A stretch of DNA of 64,000 nt from Stichopus chloronotus (GCA_021234535.1 CM037841.1:11304825-11368824), one strand, 5' to 3'. Positions 1 through 11,619 are shown, numbered from the stretch's first letter. Program-made: numbers and translations. The notes: generated by a model from the letters alone, not told the origin.

Positions 1-1062
1 GCAAAATGACCTTTCACCTTCTTTTAAAACAATAGGTGCAAAAATTCATAGAAATCATCTATTCAATATGGGCAATGCACATGAAATCCCTCACAGTTAC
101 CCTCCTTAATTTATATAAAGTGTTCACAACATTTTGACTTGTGACATCACATGACCTTTGACCTCAACCAAAAACAATAGGGCACAACCACTAAATATGA
201 GCAATGAACAGACATGTGAAGTTTGAGATCTCTCAAAGTTTCTCTTTTTGAGATGACAGTTTACATAATTTTGACTCTTTGACCTCTGGTAACTCTCAAT
301 GACCTTTGACTTTCACCAAAATAATAGGGATCATCCAATATGAACTCACTACGAACAATCCACATGGTAGGTATGAGTTAGTTATAGTTCTTTTAATAGA
401 TATGGTAATTGACCTCAAATGACCTTCAACCTCCACCATAATCAAGAGGGATCATCTTCTTAGTATGGCTAACCCACACACTATAAAACAAGAAATCAGT
501 CAGGGTTACCCTGCTGTAGTCATTGAATTTACAATGTTTTCACAGTTTCACCTCTGGTGACCTCAAATGACCTTTGACCTCCACCAAAAAACAACATGAA
601 TCATCTACTCAGGATGACAAATTTCAACATAAAGTATGAAATCAGTCAAGGCTATATCCTTCTTCACTTATCTTGTTTACAAGTTTAACACAGTTTGCCC
701 TTTTGGTGACCTCAAATGATCATTGGCCTCCACCAAAACCAATAGGGATCACCTACTTAGCCATGAACAACCCACACAATAAGTATGAAATTAGACAAGA
801 TTATGCTACTTGAGACACTGTGTTCACAAGCTTTTCAGTTTGACCTCTGCTGACCTCAAATAAGCTTTGACCTCCACCCAAAACAATAGAAATTATCTAC
901 TTACCTCACTATGACCAACCCACACACTAAGTATGAAATTAGTCTTGAGATACTGTATTTACAACGTTTTCACAGTTTGACCTCTGGTGACCTCAAATGA
1001 CCCTTGACCTCCACCAACAACAACAACAGGGATTATCTATTTAGTACGGCCAACCCACACAC
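1..1062 (+). repeat. Helentron/pearl-like tandem array, copy A (left part)
   Basis: About seven diverged head-to-tail units of roughly 140 bp. Each carries the block 'tgacctcaaatgacctttg', then 'acctccaccaaaa', 'aatagggatcatcta', 'caacccacac', 'aagtatgagatcagtcaagg' and 'cttgagatactgtgtttaca'. The array starts beyond the left edge and is interrupted after about 1062. It resumes at about 1645 and ends in a CA-rich microsatellite plus the family's terminal block. The same unit recurs at 6.2, 29.8-30.2 (reversed), 34.1/36.6, 38.3-39.2 and 50.6 kb. The architecture (tandem core, microsatellite, hairpin end) fits pearl/SURF/HINE elements, which are non-autonomous Helentrons. That family assignment is inference from structure, not from a search. 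Confidence 0.75.
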
Positions 1063-1644
1063 TTTGTAGTGTGAGCTTAACTTGGTTTCCTCACGACCAC
1101 GCAGTGACAAAAGTGTATTGGCTTACTGAGTGTTTTACTTGAGAGTGGATCCTGTGCAAAGTCAATGGGGAAATATCGACCAATGAGAGAGGCCTATCAT
1201 TGGAGTGTATGCATCTTGTGTGCACCAACGCACGTGGCCATGAAGTCAAAGTGCTTTCTCAGTGGTGGTGAGTTGCCTGTTTGTTTTGAACGTGCAGTGT
1301 ACATAATTATATTCTTTGCAACATATCACAGTCAAAACGGTCTACACTGCACTGCGGGATGCTTTATCTGTTTGTAACGGTGCTACAAATGGCATGGTTT
1401 GGTGAAATAAGAAACAAAACCAGAACAAACTTTGAAGATGATTTTATTTTTATTTCCTTCCAAAATGCTACTTACCTTGAAAGCCTTAATTACAAGTAAT
1501 TCATGCACAAATAGGACAAAAGATCAGTATTACTCCTGCTCCTTCTTTTCAAATACGTCCAGCTCAAAAAAATCCTGTCGGGCTACCACAGTCTGTTACC
1601 AAAAAGCCAGATGGGCTACTTATTTCAAAAATATTTTTAGAGCA
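1063..1644. other. Sequence interrupting array copy A
   Basis: About 580 bp of non-array sequence separates two parts of the same tandem array. The array breaks off after 'acccacacac' and resumes near 'gtgttcacactttaacctc'. The ends contain a weak inverted similarity ('agtgtgagc' on the left, 'gttcacact' on the right), so it may be an inserted element. I see no clear target-site duplication. Open frames of 70 and 77 codons lie here but resemble nothing I know. Confidence 0.3.
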
Positions 1645-1888
1645 CTGAAGGTGTTCACACTTTAACCTCTAGTGACCTCAAACGACCCTTGACGTCCACA
1701 AACAACAACAGGGATCACTTATTTAGTATGGCCAACCCACACGCCAAGTATGAGATCAGTCAAGGTTACCCTTCTTGAGATACTGTCTTTACAAGCAGCA
1801 TCACACACACACATGTGCACCCTGCACGCTCACACAACATCGCCATTGCATAGATTCCTTCCACCTTTGGCAAAGAATAAAAAAATCC
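1645..1888 (+). repeat. Helentron/pearl-like element, copy A right end (microsatellite + decayed terminal hairpin)
   Basis: One more tandem unit (about 1660-1800) leads into a CA-rich microsatellite (about 1800-1840). It then runs into the family's terminal block 'cattgcatagattcctt', followed by 'ggcaaagaat' and an A-run. Compared with the copies ending at 9008 and 50955, the terminal hairpin (about 1853-1880) is decayed. This fixes the orientation: the tail is on the right. Confidence 0.7.
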
Positions 1889-3386
1889 AGCTACAACCGT
1901 GTTTAGTCCTGATATGAAATAAATCTTTACATTACAATTTTAGCCAAGTGAACAGGGAAGCCAAACTTATTAACCAGAATGTTGCATTATAATACATTGT
2001 TCCTTCAAATGACAAATAGGAATGAGAGCGTTTTTTTTTTTTCTTCCAATTCAAGCACGGCCAGTAATATTTTTTATGCACAGCAAACAATGTTTCTCAT
2101 GTAACTGTCAATTGCCTTTGGCATTGCTTTTGGCACTAGAGTGCCACACACTACATAACTGCATATATATGCATGTGACATTTGTCCAAGTTTCCTTTCC
2201 TGAGACATTAAGCTTATGATTTGACTGATAGTACCTAGCTTTGGACCTACACCAAACAGAGCAGACTTCTTGTACTCAATTTGCTAAAACTTCACAAATT
2301 CACTCCAACCTTCCATCTCCTCTTCTTCTTTAAATGCAAGAAATCACAAGCAAACACACATACATACATTTACACATCATCAAGACAACAAACTGAAACA
2401 AAGAATTGTCAGTCTTGCTTGAATTTAAAAGTCTGAAGTACGAAAGGAAAGTACTCATTACTTTTGCAATTTTTTGTAAGCATGAAACCAAAAATAAATT
2501 ATAAGGATGTTGCACATCTTTTGACAATGACAACTAAAGTGACTCACATTTCCAAATAAGAATGTAAGGTTCCTTTGGCTTCCATCCAGGAGAAAATAAG
2601 ATATGATAGATCTACCTGATAACAAATTTTACCAACATGAGTCATGATTAATTAATTTTCTAAGAATATGAATCCAGCAAAATGACTTGAAAGGTTAGGA
2701 CTTTTTGACAAGTAATCCGAACAACTAATCCATCAACACCTTTCTGCTTCGACTTTGTCAATTAATGTAGCATTTCTTGAGGGTATGCCTTATCAAAAAG
2801 TTTGTTAGATTAACTGAACTTAAATTATAAAAGGGGGCACCATTAAAATATCTTTACCACTAATTTATGGCATTCCAATTATGATCATTTTCCGGGTCTG
2901 CAAAGATGGATGACTTGAGTTAAGGAAAAGAACTTTTGGGAGGCAAGCAAATTTTATTTCTACACAAATTAAAATCATGTAAATTAATATTTAAAACTTA
3001 TGATATTGGTCATCCTGGTTAAAAATGCTATTACTGAAGTGGTTCCTACAGTATGACAACATACAAAATCAAACTGTCATAAAATGTAGACCGACTCGGA
3101 CACAAATTATCATATGTGCATGTCAGACATAGCTTCTTGTGTTAGCCTCTCTTTGTGCAACACCATTCATAGTTCATGTGTCCTGACATTAACACTTTAG
3201 TTTAATGGGATGGACTGGAAATTAGTTGCAGGATATAAAGCAGCAAGAACTGCATGGTTAACGAGATGATGATGCGGGGTACAGGGAGCACATCATTGCT
3301 GATGACATGCTCAATTTGTACTTTTAGCAGACTGACAAAATGACTAGGCCTAGGGGAGAATACTTTGCAATGACCATCCAGCATAC
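1889..3386. other. RhoBTB intron 3 (partial): no recognised feature
   Basis: This is the stretch downstream (in gene direction) of coding exon 3. On the minus strand I looked for the next expected RhoBTB residues, the C-terminal part of the GTPase domain and the first BTB domain, and did not find them. The remaining exons should lie beyond the left edge of the window. The sequence is AT-rich with short homopolymers and looks like ordinary intron. Confidence 0.6.
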
Positions 3387-3569
3387 CTTACTGGTCCTCT
3401 TTCTTTGATAAGGGCCTCCAAATCAGCAGTTCTGAGGTCATTCTTTGTACCACAGAGGATGATTGGCGTTCTCGGGCAGAAGTGCTTAATTTCTGGTATC
3501 CAGACCTTCTTAACGTTTTGCAAGGATAGAGAGTCAGCGATTGAGAAGCACAGCAGCACCACATCTGCC
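3387..3569 (-). CDS. RhoBTB: RhoBTB coding exon 3 (GTPase domain, G4 region)
   Basis: The exon follows a good acceptor (minus-strand 'tttcttacag', AG at 3571-3570). Its first base completes a codon split after AG in exon 2, giving Arg95. It then encodes residues 96-155/156: the '[12 protein letters not shown]' strand, '[13 protein letters not shown]', the G4 motif TKND (residues 136-139) and 'DLEAL'. RhoBTB proteins share the distinctive 'PEIKHFCPR(T/A)P' and 'DLR.ADLEA' blocks, and this separates them from Rac/Cdc42. The donor is ambiguous: two overlapping sites lie 5 nt apart, 'AAG|GTATGC' (exon ends at 3387, phase 2, used here) and 'CCA|GTAAGG' (exon ends at 3392, phase 0). The next exon is outside the window. 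Role known for the family: atypical Rho GTPase linked to Cullin-3 ubiquitin ligase through its BTB domains, which are not seen here. Confidence 0.9.
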
Positions 3570-4924
3570 CTGTAAGAAATAAGTCAAAGACCCCATAGAA
3601 GGTAAGATCAATGATGCCTGGTTAATTGGCACTTCCGAAGCCTCCAAGTTATCAAATATAGTGATCTGGAAATTTGGTCTCATAGAATGGACCTAGTTTG
3701 ATCTTCTGCATCGTATATAACCTTAATTTCCATTATATGTAATGTATCAGTGCCAAAAGTTAACAGAATTTTTTTCAACCAACAAGAAGGAAAATTTTGT
3801 TCTGCATAAAAAATAGGAAGCAACAAACATTGATGCTATCGCTTAGAGGGGTTGCAAGACATGGGAATGAATGGCATTTTATGACAACAAACAGTGCGAA
3901 AAATTATCTGGAACAAGGAAGTCGGATGACTTTGTGATTCCTTGCCAATATTCATGAAGACCACAGGACAACAAGTACATACCAATTTTGAAATTCAAAC
4001 ACCTCAAGTATCAATCTAGAGAAAGCATGCCTACATTAAAGTGATTGCATGTGTACTGAAAAACCGAAAAGATAAGATTATGTTTGATTTTAACTTTTCC
4101 TTTTTTTTAAATGTACACGCAAGGTTGTACATGAACAGACTATGTCTTTCAATGAAGGAAAATGACAGTAACTACTTCGAAAAGCAGCGTGATTGGCATA
4201 AAAACAGCAACAAACAGAAGTCATATTTGAAAATGAACGGTTCTTACTATAACCGCCTACATAATGAATATGCAACAGTACAGGTCTAACTAGTGCATCA
4301 AAAACATACTACTCAAGTCGTCGCTCCTAAGTAGGTATCGGAAATTGTAGTATTTGGTGAAAGGAAACACTGTATTTACAAATAACCTACGAACTGAACA
4401 CAACCTTGCCCACGGCGTCAGTGATCCTGAGTTGTAACTGAATATTTAATACTAGTATACTTCCCATGGGCTTGCTCAAAAAGCACTCCATTGATTTGAA
4501 TGAAAACTTTCAACCACTACATTATCGTATTCTACACTTTTTGACATTATGTTCCAAGGATTTGAAATCATGTGGCAAAATTAAACAACTGAAACCTATT
4601 TATTTTCCCAGATTGTCTGAATGGTGTACTTAAAATCCTTATCAAACTTTTGGAGATGAAATTTCAATGTTTTATTTTTTGCCTACGCACGCAATCATTA
4701 ATGGACATGACAGCATGTCCATTATTGTGGTTGGTCGCATTTTCTGATGATCACGTGACCACATTTCTTTCGTTCAGTTTATTGGACGACTCCCATCAAG
4801 AAACAAACCGATCTTTTGGGAAAAGATTTTTACAGCAAAGGAGACGGGTATGTGACAAGATTGTGTGAAAAATGTCGCTACTTACGAAATGCGGTACATT
4901 CTTCCTTCAATGCTCTTAATGTAA

Positions 4925-4962
4925 ATATTAAGTAGGCTAATTACAATATTAAGTAGGCTAAT
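4925..4962. repeat. 17-bp direct duplication
   Basis: The string 'atattaagtaggctaat' occurs at 4925-4941 and again at 4946-4962, separated by 4 bp. It is a short local duplication in intron 2 with no evident function. Confidence 0.8.
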
Positions 4963-6149
4963 ACGCCTAGGCCTGGTACTTTACACATGACGCAGTCATG
5001 AACGAAAGATGCTGTGCTAAGTGGACTGGGTTTCTTACTCTCTTTCCAGATCGTTGGTGTTTGCTACCGTTTTATATATATTTTCAAAATCATTTTTTTA
5101 GAACCGTCTGGTTACCAAATTAATTTTATAATCGATTTATGAAATGGTTATGAAGACATCTGTATAAATGTGAAAAAATAAGTATAATTCTTTTTGGCAA
5201 TTCCCTGGAATTTCGGCCTAGCGGTCTGCTACGATGTTTCCGTTCGTCGTTTGAACTGCATACAGTTTACGAATGTACAATATGTGTACAGTAGTAGCCG
5301 GGCCGCGGGTGCGGATCAGCGATCAGTAGAAAGCCAGTACAGTATGTATGTATACGGTCTATTGCAGTCAATGTACAAACGATGTGACCAATTGCATGAA
5401 TTAGTTTTCTAACGTGTTTAAAGTAAATGTTCGTAACAAGCAAAAGGAATTTCTAACGTCCTACGGAAGGCAAGTGCAATCAAACCTCAAGTCCGAATTT
5501 TCGATGCAAATCTCGTATTTTACCATATGTATAAATTTCAGCTGAAGTCAAAACGTAAAACGGAGTACATTAACTGTACGAATATTTGCAGGTTCACTTC
5601 ATTTCAGGCACTCATATTCTGAATATGAGAGCCAGGGACGTGCTGCAATCCGGGATGGGGCAGGTGGGCAGTTGTCAGCCCATTGGAAATACTCGGAGGA
5701 ACAATCATACTGCTTTGCCCAGGCTTCAATAATTCAGGCAGATTTAAAATAAAAAACAACAAACAAAATAAACAAAATACAATAACATTTTACGATTTTA
5801 GGGTTCCAGAACACGTCACTTTGAGTGTACATATGTGCTTGCCAATGAGAGAGTGTGTGTATGTTTGGTTGTGTGTGTGTGTACTAGGGTGGATTGGTTA
5901 TAGATGACTCCGGTCCTTGAACCGATCAAGGGTTCGACAGGATGTTCAATGGATTTTTGAAAATATTTACTCCCCCCCCTCCCCGTCCACATACCAGTTC
6001 TACGTCCATGTTGTCGGATTAACCAGGCAGTCTATCCTCACCCTGCATAGGCAACCAGAGACTTGTACATGGTCATGTCCATTGTGGTTACAGTACGTAA
6101 CCACACTTTCTAGTTTTAAGCTCTTGTGGCCACTGTGTGTACTGCGTAG

Positions 6150-6300
6150 TTTCATATGTTTTCAAAATTTGACATCTGTGACCTCAAAACGAAATTTGAC
6201 TTCCAACAAAATCATTGGCAATCATCTACTCACTACCACCAAACAACACATTAAGTGTATAATTAGACAAGACTATGCTTCATACATACAAGTTGAAGAG
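6150..6300 (+). repeat. Helentron/pearl-like unit, fragment
   Basis: A single diverged unit: 'gacatctgtgacctcaaaa', 'gacttccaacaaaatcattgg', 'aatcatctactcac', 'aacacattaagtgtataatt' and 'agacaagactatgctt' follow the order of the array consensus. No terminal hairpin follows. Instead it runs into the coding-like stretch at about 6275. Confidence 0.6.
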
Positions 6301-7190
6301 GACACTAAAGGATAGGCTGACAGCCACACCATCAAAATATGTCGATGTCGTGGCTTCTCTTGTACACGATGCAACACCACACAAGCAGAAACTGATGCAG
6401 AAATTGGAATTGAAGGCTACTTTAAGAGAACAGAAAAGGCAAGAAAGAGTTGTGGAGGGATAGAGGAGTGAGAACTACCATTTGTAAACCACACTCATGT
6501 TCATTTCTTAAAGAAATAGACTTGTCACTTAAAGAGTTCTGAAAATCAACTGTAGAAAAACAGCTCTGGTTACATCTCTACTGAATCTACCTTACAAAGC
6601 AACATCTTCAAAACTGCCTAGAGAAGCTACAGGTGAAGGAAGCACAGGAGTTCTACATACAGTCCTCAACTGAGAGACCAGAGAGCAAATTCAAGGATGC
6701 AGAGGGACTTTCAAGAAGTAGACCCAACAAAAACAGAGGCTAGTCGGCTGAAGAAAACAGAGTCCCCCAGCACTCTGCAAGTTGACAAAGTTACACCACT
6801 TAGTCTGCCATTGTACCTACTGTGTGAACATACGACTGAAGCTGAACACTCTGAATATGTAGCATTCAGCAAGCATCAACAGTGGAGTGTCAGAAGAGCT
6901 GTACACCGGGGGAGAAGAAATCAAAATTATCGGAAGTGACAGAGTTCACTCACATGATGATTTGTGAAACACCAGGAAGGTACAACAAGCAGCAGCATGC
7001 ATCAATGACGAATATCCAGACTGCAAAAAGCAAGGCAGATAGATTCAGAGAGCACTGAGAGAAGCTTTTGTGACTTGCTCAGGGGAAGAGAGGAGGATAT
7101 GGAAGAGACTGGAACGACAGAGAGTGATGCAGAGGAAAAGATTGACAGAAGAGGATGATGCTACCAGGAGGCTCTCTGATGAGTTCTAGT
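6275..7190 (+). pseudogene. Decayed coding-like sequence of unknown origin
   Basis: Several plus-strand stretches read like protein but are broken by stops and frame shifts. At 6275-6463, 62 codons are rich in Lys/Arg and include 'TPSKYVDVVASLV'. At 6697-6939 there are 80 codons. From about 6893 to 7189 one frame runs about 100 codons with only two internal stops, ending in a very charged segment ('EERRIWKRLERQ', then 'RKRLTEEDD'). Composition differs from the surrounding intron. I do not recognise the protein. A dead DNA transposon or retroposed gene is the simplest reading. It sits directly after a Helentron-like fragment. Confidence 0.3.
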
Positions 7191-7360
7191 GACCAGAAAT
7201 ATGGAACAGTCCAGGAGCAGTCTGAAGAACTGATTGAAAATTCACTTCATCCTATTCTTGGTTGTCAATATTGGCCAACATTTTTGATGGCGAGATGACC
7301 AGTTCAGGAGCCTGAAGGAAAAACTCAGATGGCAATTTTGTCCTGATGGTTCCTAGACTG

Positions 7361-7554
7361 GTGAGGGCATTCAAAAATGATTATACTTACCCCTTGCTTC
7401 ACCAATGCGAAAGGCAAACGAGGTTTGGCTGGACCTTAGAGAGCACGGTGCTAGAATCTGGGAGCTAGGATTAATTTTGAGGACATTTGGGGCAAAGATA
7501 AATGTATGCAGTAGTGAAGTACTGTAAGGGGTAAGTACATGTCTACGATGTGAA
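7361..7554 (+). repeat. MITE family M1, internally deleted copy
   Basis: It starts with 'ttatacttaccccttgcttc' (7381-7400), has the family core ('ggaccttagag' and 'gtgctagaat'), and ends with 'ggggtaagtacatgtct' and 'gatgtgaac'. The left end and the reverse complement of the right end match ('atacttaccccttgc'), which makes it a fold-back element. Other copies lie at 12.7, 16.1, 16.6, 17.7, 22.8, 24.1, 40.6 and 45.3 kb. Confidence 0.65.
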
Positions 7555-8309
7555 CCCTGGATTTTGATGAGAACATCACCAGCAAGTTCAAGAGGAGACT
7601 TTAAGAGCACAGTATTGGAAGAAACAACATTCATTCCATTGTGAGCTACTACAGAGAATGGCCAGATATCAAAACAGGAGGCCATGATCATGTTTTCAGA
7701 AACAGCCAAACAACACGAATGAGAGACAGCTCTAAATTCACAGAGAGATCACTTCACTGATGGAACAGCTTCTCAGAACAAGAGTGCTTCTGCCTTTGCA
7801 GACATCACCCATGCTACACAGATATTTTTACTTTCAGATCCAATGGTGTTATTTCGGGTTTCATCTAGGGAGTTAGATGGAGGGAGAAGGTGCAAAAGAC
7901 CAAGCTCGACAAGGGCAGAGTGTTGTCATTAATGGCACCAAGGATTCAGACAATTTGGTTTCCAAAGAGATGCCACATGTTGACCCACCAGGTCCTGCAT
8001 CCATGCATACAAAGAACAGACACAGATTCTTTCTAGTGGAGAGAGAGAGATACCCAGGAAGAGGGAACGCACCACCCAATTGGTGAACCTTCCCCATACA
8101 CACGGACAGTACGTACAGTAGCGTAACACCGACTGGATGGCCCTACAAAGTTGAAACCAGGAATTTCACCTGCTTCTGTAGAGAATTTTTGCATGATAAT
8201 GAAATATGCTACATGCACAAAGACTACGTGAAGGCATGGCAACAACACTAGTGGAAGACGAAGGAATCATCATTCAGCTCTTTTAGTGTCCCATGGTAAA
8301 TACTGTCAC

Positions 8310-8665
8310 TCAAATGGAAGGCTGCTGTACTTCAACGGCGATGTCTAAATGGGCGGCTTCTGAACCAATGACCATTTCTGAGTGGACGGCAGCTATATTA
8401 AAACAACGAATTTTACACGAGATTTTTACGCGAACTCTAATGGCAGAGGCTGAATTTGTACTGCAATTTCAGAATGGACTGCTGGTGTATTTGAACGATG
8501 ACTTCTAATCAGCGGCTTCTGAATAAATGGCCATTTCTGAGTGGACGGCTGCTGTGTTTGGACAGCGATTTCTAAATGTCAGCAGCTGAAGTTGAACAGC
8601 GATTCCTGAACAGGCTGCTTTACTAAATGACGACTTCTGATTGGACAGCGCCTCTCTTTGATCTT
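8310..8665. repeat. Degenerate minisatellite, about 35-45 bp unit
   Basis: Repeated, imperfect combinations of 'tctgagtggacggc', 'gctgctgt.tt', 'gacagcgatttct' and 'cgacttctga' fill this interval. A 71-codon open frame across part of it (8293-8508) is a by-product of the repeat and resembles no family I know. Confidence 0.55.
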
Positions 8666-8924
8666 TTCTGCGTTCCACAATTGTAGATGTATTTTATCCA
8701 AGTTGGAGTTATATGATATGCTGTGGCTCAACTGGGGGATATAGAAATAAAGCCTTTTCCTTAGGGTTTCACACGGTTGTAACGTTCACATAAACATGTA
8801 TGTAAGGTAATCAATCACGAGATACACAGAAACTATTTGGAAATGAATTGAAACCCAAAAAATCTCCATCGAGATGTCAACAAATGAAATGTCAGAAACA
8901 CAAAATGTACTTACTGCACCTCTG

Positions 8925-9008
8925 CAGACAGACAGACAGACAGACAGACAGACACGACATCACCATCCCATAGATTCCTTGCCTGCCTTCGGCAAGGAAT
9001 CAAAAAGA
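8925..9008 (+). repeat. Helentron/pearl-like element tail with perfect terminal hairpin
   Basis: A (GACA)n microsatellite at about 8929-8953 is followed by 'cgacatcaccatcccata'. Then comes a perfect 11-bp inverted repeat: GATTCCTTGCC at 8973-8983, a 7-base loop, and GGCAAGGAATC at 8991-9001. An A-run follows. It is the best preserved hairpin of the family in the window. No tandem core unit precedes this copy. Confidence 0.75.
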
Positions 9009-9372
9009 GCATTGGAAATGACGAAACTGAAGATGTTGACATTATTTAACATTCGAAACATACATAGGTTGACAATTTGTCAGCCATTGTGCTATTCCTT
9101 ATTTTCTTTCATGAAACAAACTGGCATCCTCTAATTGTGAACTATTTTGGATTCATTTTTATTTAAAGTGCCAAAAATATAAAATATGAAAATTTGAGAT
9201 TTGCAGGAATAATCAGTAAACCATGCTCATCATAACAGTATTGATTTGTGGAGTGTTGGAAGTGATCACATGGAGGACACACCGATTTAAAAGCAGACAT
9301 GAGAACCAACAAATTTCATGAGATGTTATTGAATTCATGATTGTTTTACATGTTCACATGTGGACTTGAAGC

Positions 9373-9454
9373 CCACAAAATTGCCAGATGCTAGACCATG
9401 GTCAATACAGAAATGCATAGGTTATATGAGGTGAGGGAGTACGTGGTGTAAATT
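9373..9454 (-). repeat. MITE family M2, half copy
   Basis: It shares 'cagatgctagaccatggtca', 'aatgcataggttatatgagg' and 'tgagggagtacg' with the complete M2 copies at 16717-16893 and 21749-21928. Only one arm of the fold-back element is present. Confidence 0.6.
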
Positions 9455-11239
9455 AGTGTTTCTCACAAATATAAACATTGATATGCTTCTTTGAAATACG
9501 TGAGTGCACTTTCATTTTCTACCCCTCTAGTTGACACCTTTGACAAACCTTTATTCCAAACAATATACTGTGACAATCATCATGAGGAAGTTTTTCAAAA
9601 TTTTTCGTCTAGGGAAGGACATTTTCAAAAAAGAAGATCAATCTAAACTGCGGTTTGTAGACAATGAACTTCTGGGCCCTCTTTAGGTAACTAAACATGG
9701 GGCCCACACTGGTCTCTAATTTGAACCAAACCACCAACTGGGGTAATTCCCCGTTACTACGTCACTCAGAAGAGTAACTGCAGCCAAGGGTTAATCTTCT
9801 CGAGATCAAGTTATATTTTGTCCACTTTTGCAGCCTTTCTTCTTGATCTTGACCTTTCCAGCATTAAGTTGGTAATTTTGAACGTCAAATTTGCATGGCA
9901 CTACATACCATCATATTCTACTCACTCAAAAACAACAATACACCAAAGATGTAAACTATTTTCCACATTTTGGATTGAAGTTACAGGCCAAAAAAAATCA
10001 TTTAAAAGGACACAATACTTTTACTTTCCATTGAAAATACTATTTCTGGTTTCAAATCTAACTACTTTTTTCTGAAGCAACAAACTTCCTACTGGCTAGC
10101 AAATCAATTTTGAAGGGTATTACCACTACTCCGTTTGGTGACAATTCGGTGGGATACATGTAGCTCAAATCCAGTAGGCCCTGAATTGGTTAGCCTGTCC
10201 TATGATAGGTGTTCACTACGCAGAGATCTACGATTAAAAGATCTGGGTAATAATGTAGAGAAAATCTATGAAATGGTCATGACAGCTACCCTCATATTAA
10301 TAGAGTTGAATTAGCCTCTTGCTACTGAGAGCCATGAATAGTGTTACCATAGTTCTCTAGGCTGAAAGTGGGACACAACTTTTTAAGACTCTTCTGGGGA
10401 AGGGTTGCCTTTGCAAAGTCATGCTTAAAAAACAAATTGGGGGTCTACAAAAAAAAACCTGGGGGTCTACAAAATGCAACAGCTATAATCCTGTATTCAT
10501 TTACAAGGAAACAAGGACAATTTGTCCAATCAGCCATGCCACTCACTGCTCCTTTTCAATAGGGATAATCCCAATAAATCAGGACAAATGCTAACCCTAC
10601 CCATGGCCCTTAGATTTGCATGTTCATAACTGCACATTCTAGGCTGGTCTTTGGGAGTATAAAAGGTGACTCATATACCTTAGTTGTGTTTTTCTAGACC
10701 AACTGTCAGCCTCATCAGAACCTACAGTATGAAGTCTTTTGCATCACTGATTGCATTACATTAAGCCTATGGTACAGTACTTGAAACAGTAGCTGCCAAG
10801 AGCAAATGATTTCCTGGAGACACCAAAGAGTTTTCAGAGACATTAAAACTGTGCCCTTTGGCTTTTACTCTCTACCTTCACCATTGACCTCCCCAAAACA
10901 GCTTTGTAAAGTGAAACACGTACAGCATTGTATGTGTGTACATGTGATAAGGTATGTACCTCAATCAAACATAACAGTTTGAATGGAAACTTGTTTCAAT
11001 TTGCACTTCATCCTGTTTAAAGAACTGAACACACAAAGACTCAGGCTTTACCCAGAAGCTGACATTAACCTTCCATTTTGACAAGAACAGAATTTCAAAA
11101 TTTGAATATTGAACGTGAAATATGTGAGACTAATGGTTGGCTAGACACAGAAATTCAAGTAACAAATGCAACTCCAGAAACTCCAAAACTACTGAGTGCA
11201 TTTAAACTATGTGTCACAACTGCGCGGTGTTAACGATTA

Positions 11240-11310
11240 TATGGAAGGAGATTGGGAGAGAGAGAGGAGAAAGAAGGGGCGAGAGACAGACAGGGGAGGA
11301 GAAGAGATGG
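11240..11310 (+). repeat. Purine-rich (GA) tract
   Basis: About 70 bp are nearly all A/G on the plus strand, with 'gggagagagagagg' and GACA pieces. It lies in RhoBTB intron 2, about 300 bp downstream of exon 2 in the gene's direction. Confidence 0.7.
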
Positions 11311-11619
11311 CAACAGGATTGCTTTAAATGTTTATCTCTGTAACTACTCCCATCCTCACGACAACTGAGATTCTTTGCAACACAGTCCTGGGCCTAGCTA
11401 TAACAGATAACAGAGTCTTAAATGATACGGTTTCCACTTATACAAGCTTTTTTAGTAAGTGCATGCCCATTGATGCTAAAAATAGTTTTCCTGTGACTGC
11501 TTTTCACTTTATAAAAAACAACAAAGGCTCCATCTTGTATCCTTCTGATGAGTACTGGAGACTTTTCTTCACAGTTTCTTTCACATATGTTACAAAAAAT
11601 CGATCTAGGTCAAGATTAC

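Larger units (their letters stand above)
3570..11619 (-). other. RhoBTB: RhoBTB intron 2 (about 8.05 kb)
   Basis: Bounded by donor 'GGAAG|gtaatc' at the right and acceptor 'ttcttacag|GG' at the left (minus strand), with matching phase 2. It contains a 21-bp tandem duplication (4925-4962), a Helentron-like fragment (6.15-6.3 kb), a decayed coding-like stretch (6.3-7.2 kb), MITEs (7.4 and 9.4 kb), a minisatellite (8.3-8.7 kb) and a Helentron-like tail (8.9-9.0 kb). Elsewhere, including 3.6-4.9, 5.0-6.1 and 9.5-11.2 kb, I see no gene or repeat that I can name. Confidence 0.8.

Noticed and set aside
3202..3384. Possible continuation of RhoBTB downstream of exon 3
   Set aside because: The frame starts within the intron after the donor and shows none of the expected GTPase or BTB residues.
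5920..5950. tRNA B box ('gggttcgac')
   Set aside because: No A box at the right distance and no cloverleaf.
5917..6315. 132-codon plus-strand frame
   Set aside because: It runs from unique intron into a Helentron-like fragment, with no recognisable domain.
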